Source: Nitrosomonas sp. (GTDB lineage: Bacteria > Pseudomonadota > Gammaproteobacteria > Burkholderiales > Nitrosomonadaceae). Taken from it: a stretch of 41,136 nucleotides of DNA. A model generated the notes under the pieces. The model was given only the letters and a program-made list of their open reading frames with translations. It was not told the origin of the DNA and did not search any database. This document shows, one piece after another, positions 36,936 through 41,136 of the stretch (its first letter is position 1; each line of letters starts with the position of its first letter). Location of the stretch: positions 1-41,136 of the forward strand of contig BQJA01000021.1 in assembly GCA_021604405.1 (NCBI GenBank). Direction: 5' to 3'. The translations under genes and the position numbers were made by a program.

Positions 36936-37333
36936 AATAAAGCAGAAACTGCTTATATACCCCACCCACTCCTTGAATAGAGGTGTCAACAAACAAATAG
37001 CTCTTTTGCTTCATGTCCGCTCGCTTCGCCCTTCCAATCTTTAAATTTCAAATGAGCGAAAGGTATCTTGACACATAGGGTGTTCGCCGCTACCGGTTCT
37101 CTTAAAATGAGTTGATGGATTCCATTTGCCGTTATACGCCTGATACACCAATAGCCAAGCAAATTTTTTCTGTTTCGTTTTGATAGAGCCAAAAATGTAT
37201 GTTTTTTTGTCGATAATCTGTGCGGTCGAGCGAAATGATGGGCTGGCTAATGGTCACGTTCATTGGACATAAATAAAGCATGTGATATGGTTCGGTGGAT
37301 TACTAGTCAATCTATCAAAAAAACATTAGCGAT
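36936..37333. other. Intergenic region between the ParA-like gene and the DGR target
   Basis: About 400 bases with no supported gene. Minus-strand frames around 36986-37240 read as possible protein fragments (for example PIISLDRTDYRQKNIHFWL, in another frame from LGYWCIRRITANGI), which may be a decayed transposase, but I cannot assign it. The KAP-FGE gene promoter is presumably at the right end. Confidence 0.35.
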
Positions 37334-40159
37334 ATGAAGCAGGTAAATTTTGGTAAGTCTTTTGGGCATCCTGTACTCGCAGCTCAACTTGGTAAACGTT
37401 TGCGTAAGCATTACAGCGTTGCTGCTACTTCGGGTGAGTCGTCACTGGTAATCGGAATTTTTGGTGAATGGGGTAGTGGCAAAAGTAACCTGCTGCATTT
37501 GGTGCAGGAAGTGATGCAGTCGGACAGCGGCAACAAAGATACACCTGTCATCACGGTAGCATTTAACCCGTGGCGCTATGAGAAGGAAGAACATCTGATT
37601 GTGCCGTTACTAAAAACGACACAGGTGGAAATTGTTAATTGGGTACTGGAACATAGAACGCTCGGAGATAAAACCAAGGATTTTCTTGTAAAGGCGGCGG
37701 CATTTATGAAAGCATCTGCTTTTGCTTTTGCCGGCGCTTTTAAAGCCAAATACACGCAGAAAAGCACGGGAATCTCGATCGAGTTTGAAGCTAGTAAGTT
37801 TCTGAAGGAAATTGAAAGACGGGTAGAGCTTCAAAATGAAAGTCTTTTTTCGGATTATGATTCAGTTTACTACGAGTTTCAAAAGCATTTAAGCGAATTG
37901 ACTTCCTCCAGCAAACCGGGCTTGCGGCTTTTGTTTCTAATTGATGACCTTGATCGCTGTTTACCGGAAAAGTCAGTGGAAATGCTGGAATCCATCAAGC
38001 TGTTTCTGGATGTTAAAGGTTGCGCCTTTGTGCTGGCGTTGGATGATGAAGTGGTTGAGCGCGGCATTATTCATCGTTACCGTGATTACCTGTTCCAGCA
38101 AGGCGATGGGGCGGGACAAAACGGGTATTCTTTCGCGCACCTGCCGATTACCGGGCAGGAATATCTGGAAAAGATCGTCCAGCTTCCATTCCGTTTGCCA
38201 CAGCCTACTCGTGACAATATCCGTTTGTTCCTGCAACAACGTGAACCAGCGTTGTTTGGTAAGTCTGATGAAACAGAACGTGGCAAACATGTACTGTTGG
38301 ATTTGTTTGCTGATTGTATTCCACCTGTGCCGCGTAAGTTGATTCGGGCAGTCGAGTTGTTGAAATTATTACTGGATATTCTGGATACACGTAAAAAACG
38401 CGATGAATACCAGTTATTACCATTGGCTAAGTTAACCTTGTTGCAGTTATTTGCACCGGATTTGTGTCGTTTTGGGCGGCGTTATGATGCAGGTTTTATG
38501 CAGCGTTTGGAAAATTGGGTCAAGTATGACCATTGGGGGATGGATGATTTCATTGGGCGTACTGAGTGTGAAATGTTAGGACTGGAATATCAGCATCTTG
38601 GTGACACCGAAAAGCGTGACGCAAATTTTTCAGGACTAGAAAAGGCCAAACAGAACGATTTGCGCCTATTCCGTAAAAATGGTGTGCGTTTGTACCAGCA
38701 TTTTGAGGTGGCGAGGCAAAATCGCAGTGGATTTGATCCTGAACGCCTGATCTGTAGCGGTTCGATTGCAGATGAGAATCTGACTCCCTATTTCAGCTTT
38801 CTGGAAGATGTTATACCTGAACAAGAGGATATTGTGTCATCAGGGAAAAAACATTCTCAAGAAGATAAAGGAGCTGAATTGCAAGGAAGCGGTGTAGCGT
38901 CTGCAGCAGGCGGGCCGTCCGCCTCTGAAGATTCACGCCCACTTGCCCGTATTCACAAGCTGGACGATTTTCTTAACCGTCTGTTTTCTACCGATAGGGC
39001 CAACTGGAAATCCGCTTTGCAGAGTGATGAAATGGATGGTCGGGTACTGGATGATAAGGCATTTACAGCGATCCAGGAACGGTTGAGGGATGCTAGCTAT
39101 ATCGGGCTTGCCAATCAGGCGGACTGGTTGAGAGCGCTGGATAATGTATTGACTGACGCACAATTTCAGTTATTGGCGCAGCAGATGGAAAACTTTGCAG
39201 AAGTTTTCCCTGATATAGATGTTTCTAATCTGGATGTGTTATCTGATATCGGCTTGTGGGTTGTGGAATTAAACAGGGAACGTAAGCAACTGCTTGAGTC
39301 ATATTTGCAGTCCATTAGCAGTTGGGCGCTGGATATTGTTGAAAATGGCAAACTGGAACCTGTGAAACGGGCTGCTATCGGGGATATTCTCGGGCAGGTG
39401 GGTGACTCGCGTTTTTACGATGAGGATCATTTTTATTTGCCCAGGCAGTTTCAGGGTGAGAAGGAAAAGAATCACGGTTTTATCGAAATGCCGGCTGGTA
39501 AGTTTGTGATGGGGGGAAATGACGAGAAGCATGAGGTTACCATAAGCGATAGTTTCCGGATTGCCCGTTACCCGGTGACTGTTGCGCAATATGCCTGTTA
39601 TGTTGATCAAGAAGCAGAAACACCAGATGATTGGCAGAAGCAATTGCTGTACCCAAATCGGCCGGTTACTAATGTCAGCTGGAAGAACGCCAGTGCTTAT
39701 TGTGTATGGCTTAAGGAGCGCTTGTTGGAAAAAAATGTTATTAAAGCAAAGCAATCTGTTCGTTTGTTGACAGAAGCTGAGTGGGAGCGGGCAGCCTGTT
39801 CTGGTGATCGGCGTATTTATCCGTGGGGTAATGATTGGGATATCAGCAGAGCTAATGCAGCGGGAGAGATAGGTCATCCCAGTGCAGTCGGTATGTATCC
39901 AGGGCAACATCCAGAAGGTATTCAGGATATGGCAGGCAATGTCTGGGAATGGACCTGTTCGAACTGGCGCGATCAGTTTGACGGCAGTGAGCAGCAATGT
40001 AATAACAATACCGAGGACACTCAAAACCGCGTGTTGCGCGGTGGTTCCTGGGACGGTCACCCGGACGACCTGCGCGCGGCGGCGCGCTACGACTACCATC
40101 CGGTCATCCGTGACGACAATCTCGGTTTTCGGGTGTTGTGTTCGTCCCCCATCGAATAG
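37334..40159 (+). CDS. KAP P-loop NTPase fused to FGE/C-type-lectin domain; DGR target protein
   Basis: A 941-residue fusion. Residues 1-350 are a KAP-family NTPase: Walker A GIFGEWGSGKSN (41-52), a hydrophobic insert at about 117-138 (FLVKAAAFMKASAFAFAGAF) as often seen in KAP proteins, and Walker B with the Asp-Asp-Leu-Asp-Arg motif (RLLFLIDDLDRCLP, 198-211). A helical region follows, with a flexible Ser/Gly-rich stretch near 515-535. From about residue 717 an FGE-sulfatase/SUMF1 domain begins (FIEMPAGKFVMGG), with RLLTEAEWERAACSG, YPWGNDW and DMAGNVWEWTCSNW. Its final 43 residues (from VLRGGSWDGHPDDLR) are the DGR variable region: solvent-exposed ligand-binding positions of the C-type-lectin fold. 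Known KAP proteins include PifA, which excludes phage T7. I infer a signal or defence NTPase with a diversifiable recognition domain. Confidence 0.9.
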   Translation: MKQVNFGKSFGHPVLAAQLGKRLRKHYSVAATSGESSLVIGIFGEWGSGKSNLLHLVQEVMQSDSGNKDTPVITVAFNPWRYEKEEHLIVPLLKTTQVEIVNWVLEHRTLGDKTKDFLVKAAAFMKASAFAFAGAFKAKYTQKSTGISIEFEASKFLKEIERRVELQNESLFSDYDSVYYEFQKHLSELTSSSKPGLRLLFLIDDLDRCLPEKSVEMLESIKLFLDVKGCAFVLALDDEVVERGIIHRYRDYLFQQGDGAGQNGYSFAHLPITGQEYLEKIVQLPFRLPQPTRDNIRLFLQQREPALFGKSDETERGKHVLLDLFADCIPPVPRKLIRAVELLKLLLDILDTRKKRDEYQLLPLAKLTLLQLFAPDLCRFGRRYDAGFMQRLENWVKYDHWGMDDFIGRTECEMLGLEYQHLGDTEKRDANFSGLEKAKQNDLRLFRKNGVRLYQHFEVARQNRSGFDPERLICSGSIADENLTPYFSFLEDVIPEQEDIVSSGKKHSQEDKGAELQGSGVASAAGGPSASEDSRPLARIHKLDDFLNRLFSTDRANWKSALQSDEMDGRVLDDKAFTAIQERLRDASYIGLANQADWLRALDNVLTDAQFQLLAQQMENFAEVFPDIDVSNLDVLSDIGLWVVELNRERKQLLESYLQSISSWALDIVENGKLEPVKRAAIGDILGQVGDSRFYDEDHFYLPRQFQGEKEKNHGFIEMPAGKFVMGGNDEKHEVTISDSFRIARYPVTVAQYACYVDQEAETPDDWQKQLLYPNRPVTNVSWKNASAYCVWLKERLLEKNVIKAKQSVRLLTEAEWERAACSGDRRIYPWGNDWDISRANAAGEIGHPSAVGMYPGQHPEGIQDMAGNVWEWTCSNWRDQFDGSEQQCNNNTEDTQNRVLRGGSWDGHPDDLRAAARYDYHPVIRDDNLGFRVLCSSPIE
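40027..40154 (+). repeat. DGR variable repeat (VR)
   Basis: The last 128 bp of the KAP-FGE gene before its stop codon. It aligns without gaps to 40310-40437 (offset 283). There are 23 differences: 18 lie where the downstream copy has A, changing it to G (10), T (4) or C (4, counting as I read them), and 5 elsewhere. The first 25 bases and the last codons are nearly constant. Changed codons are mostly AAC or AAT in the template, altering residues such as Asn to Asp, Tyr, Gly or Ile. Confidence 0.9.
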
Positions 40160-40208
40160 CGGTTCGCTGGCGCGCTGATCACTGAGCTGCGGGTTTGCGG
40201 TTCACTGT

Positions 40209-40225
40209 GCGCCGCGAAGCGGCGC
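40209..40225 (+). repeat. GC-rich hairpin downstream of VR
   Basis: A perfect 7-bp stem (GCGCCGC / GCGGCGC) with a GAA loop, 54 bases after the VR end. DGRs such as that of Bordetella phage BPP-1 need a hairpin or cruciform after VR for homing. A TTTTTT eight bases after the stem makes a terminator for the target gene an alternative. Confidence 0.6.
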
Positions 40226-40237
40226 CGCGCGTATTTT

Positions 40238-40266
40238 TTGCATGTCGTGTGATAGATTGGCATACT
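40238..40266 (+). promoter_or_regulatory. Candidate promoter for the TR RNA
   Basis: TTGCAT (40238-40243) and CATACT (40261-40266) are separated by 17 bases, 44 bases before the TR. The boxes match the consensus only partly. If real, it would express the TR separately from the target gene. Confidence 0.3.
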
Positions 40267-40309
40267 GTTGGTGCAGGTTGCTGTTCTGCGGGGTTCCCTG
40301 AGACGAGGC

Positions 40310-40437
40310 CCGTGTGTTGCGCGGTGGTTCCTGGAACAATCATCCAGACAACATGCGCGCGGCAACGCGCAACAACAACCATCCGGACAACCGTAACAAC
40401 AACATCGGTTTCCGGATGGTGTGTTCGTCCCACATCG
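40310..40437 (+). ncRNA. DGR template repeat (TR)
   Basis: A non-coding 128-bp copy of VR rich in AAC codons in the VR frame (AACAACAACCATCC, AACCGTAACAACAACATC). It has 32 A, of which 18 are changed in VR, against 5 of 96 other bases. This adenine bias is the mark of DGR mutagenic reverse transcription with TR RNA as template. It reads as [19 protein letters not shown], but no ribosome-binding site or sensible gene surrounds it. The spacer between VR and TR (40160-40309) has no avd or other gene. Confidence 0.88.
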
Positions 40438-40562
40438 GCATCTGCTCCGACGCCGGAATTGCCAGCCGGTTACGGCTTGCTAGCCGAGGCCGGAGATAGA
40501 TTGATGGCGCAGGTGAGTCCCGTCCGCACGTGGCAACATCGCGTCGGGCGCATATTAAAGCC

Positions 40563-40604
40563 GAGCGCCGCCTGGATTCGTTCCCGTGGCGCTCACCTTT
40601 TTTT
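40563..40604 (+). terminator. Terminator after the TR region
   Basis: Stem GAGCGCC (40563-40569) with GGCGCTC (40588-40594), an 18-base inner region that can pair further, and seven T at 40598-40604. It would end the TR transcript about 170 bases after TR, and separates it from the opposite-strand avd-like remnant. Confidence 0.7.
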
Positions 40605-40720
40605 AGTATCTGGATTGCTTGGATCCAGCCGCCCAACAATTTGCCAATCTCTGCGACCTGGGCGCTGACATGGGCATACTGTCCATCGTTGAACCAGTGC
40701 CATTGATAGGCGACCAGCAC
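40605..40720 (-). pseudogene. Possible avd (DGR accessory protein) C-terminal remnant
   Basis: The minus-strand frame reads YQWHWFNDGQYAHVSAQVAE followed by IGKLLGGWIQAIQI. It resembles the last helix of Avd proteins; bAvd of BPP-1 has a similar VETAQVLIAEVGRILGSWI, from memory. The start of the gene is not seen. A short upstream stretch in another frame (LLRYLTDR) may be its continuation after a frameshift. Its orientation is opposite to VR and TR, unlike common DGR cassettes. Identification rests on a 20-residue pattern only. Confidence 0.4.
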
Positions 40721-40743
40721 CGGTCAGTGAGATAGCGCAGCAA

Positions 40744-40938
40744 TTACAGTGCATAGCGTTGCCGGTGTTTGTTGAGTACTGCCATGCTGATTTTCTTGAA
40801 CGAGTATACCGCTTCTTCACCCCGCGACTTAACTCTGCCGATGTTTGTGATGTCAAGCAAATATGCAACAACTCCGTCATGATAATACAAATACCATTTA
40901 CCTTTATACATAGAAAAAATAACAGACGGTAGCGTCAC
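40744..40938 (-). CDS. Hypothetical reading frame or gene fragment, minus strand
   Basis: A 64-residue frame that is protein-like in places (MYKGKWYLYYHDGVVAYLLD, then ITNIGRVKSRGEEAVYSFKK). It begins with GTG and has no ribosome-binding site, so it is more likely a piece of a broken gene than an intact one. It may belong with the fragment that continues to the window end. No family recognised. Confidence 0.3.
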   Translation of the reverse strand: MTLPSVIFSMYKGKWYLYYHDGVVAYLLDITNIGRVKSRGEEAVYSFKKISMAVLNKHRQRYAL

Positions 40939-40956
40939 ACGCTGGGATATAAAATT

Positions 40957-41136
40957 TCAGCAGCGGGAAGTATGTGGCCGGACGATTGCAAGCGCAGGTG
41001 GTTTGTCCGTGCGAAGTCCCGCATAAAATAAATATATGGTAGCATGCGGGTCTTCATCAAAAGAAGCTTTGAGCGATGCCCCGAAAATGTCAGGTGATTC
41101 GGGATGAATTTTAGGAGGCCAGTTAATGATGCCACA
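40957..41136 (-). CDS. Partial hypothetical protein at the window edge
   Basis: The minus-strand frame is open to the window end for 59 codons and stops at 40957. It reads INWPPKIHPESPDIFGASLK, then a stretch with DEDPHATIYLFYAGLRTDKP, and looks like real coding sequence by composition. Family not recognised. The rest lies outside the window. Confidence 0.4.
   Translation of the reverse strand, partial: CGIINWPPKIHPESPDIFGASLKASFDEDPHATIYLFYAGLRTDKPPALAIVRPHTSRC

Noticed and set aside
36986-37240. Possible transposase remnant (LDRTDYRQKN in one frame, KIPFAHLKFKDWKGE in another)
   Set aside because: The resemblance to transposases is weak and split between frames; I could not assign a family or ends.
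40209-40240. Hairpin after VR read simply as the terminator of the KAP-FGE gene
   Set aside because: Not fully rejected: a T-run follows eight bases later. The spacing is long for a terminator and the hairpin fits the DGR pattern, so I list it as a hairpin with both readings.
40195-40668. 157-codon open frame on the plus strand across the TR
   Set aside because: It is in a different frame from the VR reading, has no ribosome-binding site, and includes the terminator stem. The TR is better explained as a non-coding template.

Overview
The window looks like a chromosomal segment of a betaproteobacterium, most likely Nitrosomonas or a close relative. This rests on AT-rich but clearly Gram-negative genes (a porin with a C-terminal Phe, HemP/Bfd, DnaG/RpoD) and on the gene order folB / plsY / tsaD / rpsU-yqeY-dnaG-rpoD. 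The genus is an inference from protein style, not a database result.

Left half (1-24523), core chromosome. It holds a 5'-cut DASS anion transporter, recQ, a porin with its own terminator, a small two-TM protein, uvrA divergent from a YajR-like MFS gene that abuts ssb, and a 57-codon gene missed by length cut-offs. A Fur-box-controlled hemP-bfd pair is followed by a DUF2325 gene. Next come a polysaccharide deacetylase and two GT4 glycosyltransferases, then folB, plsY, tsaD and the macromolecular-synthesis operon rpsU-yqeY-dnaG-rpoD. A CAT-anticodon tRNA (probably tRNA-Ile2) follows rpoD.

Middle (24524-34153), a tandem island in the 3' end of that tRNA. The last 45 bp of the tRNA recur perfectly at 29994-30038 and with one mismatch at 34109-34153, so two units lie end to end. 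Unit 1 (5.5 kb) has a tyrosine integrase, an overlapping excisionase-like HTH protein, a small protein, an RstA/filamentous-phage-type rolling-circle initiator with a consensus promoter and operator at its start codon, GC-rich hairpins that could be origins, and uncharacterised cargo. It has no phage structural genes. Unit 2 (4.1 kb) is decayed. It keeps the terminator next to att and perhaps the last codons of an integrase, a transposase remnant, a BolA-like gene divergent from a SagB/ThcOx-like double nitroreductase, and a Phd/VapC toxin-antitoxin pair under a 15-bp palindrome.

Right part (34154-41136), accessory. It holds a Fic protein with a C-terminal winged HTH, an orphan ParA-type ATPase, and the most interesting locus: a 941-residue KAP-type P-loop NTPase fused to a formylglycine-generating-enzyme/C-type-lectin domain. 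The last 128 bp of its gene form the variable repeat (VR) of a diversity-generating retroelement (DGR). A gap-free 128-bp template repeat (TR) lies 283 bp downstream. Of 23 differences, 18 are at TR adenines (18 of 32 A versus 5 of 96 non-A). The TR is followed by a terminator and by what looks like the C-terminal end of an Avd gene on the opposite strand. No reverse transcriptase is in the window. The locus looks like a hypervariable NTPase receptor whose mutagenic enzyme lies elsewhere or has been lost.
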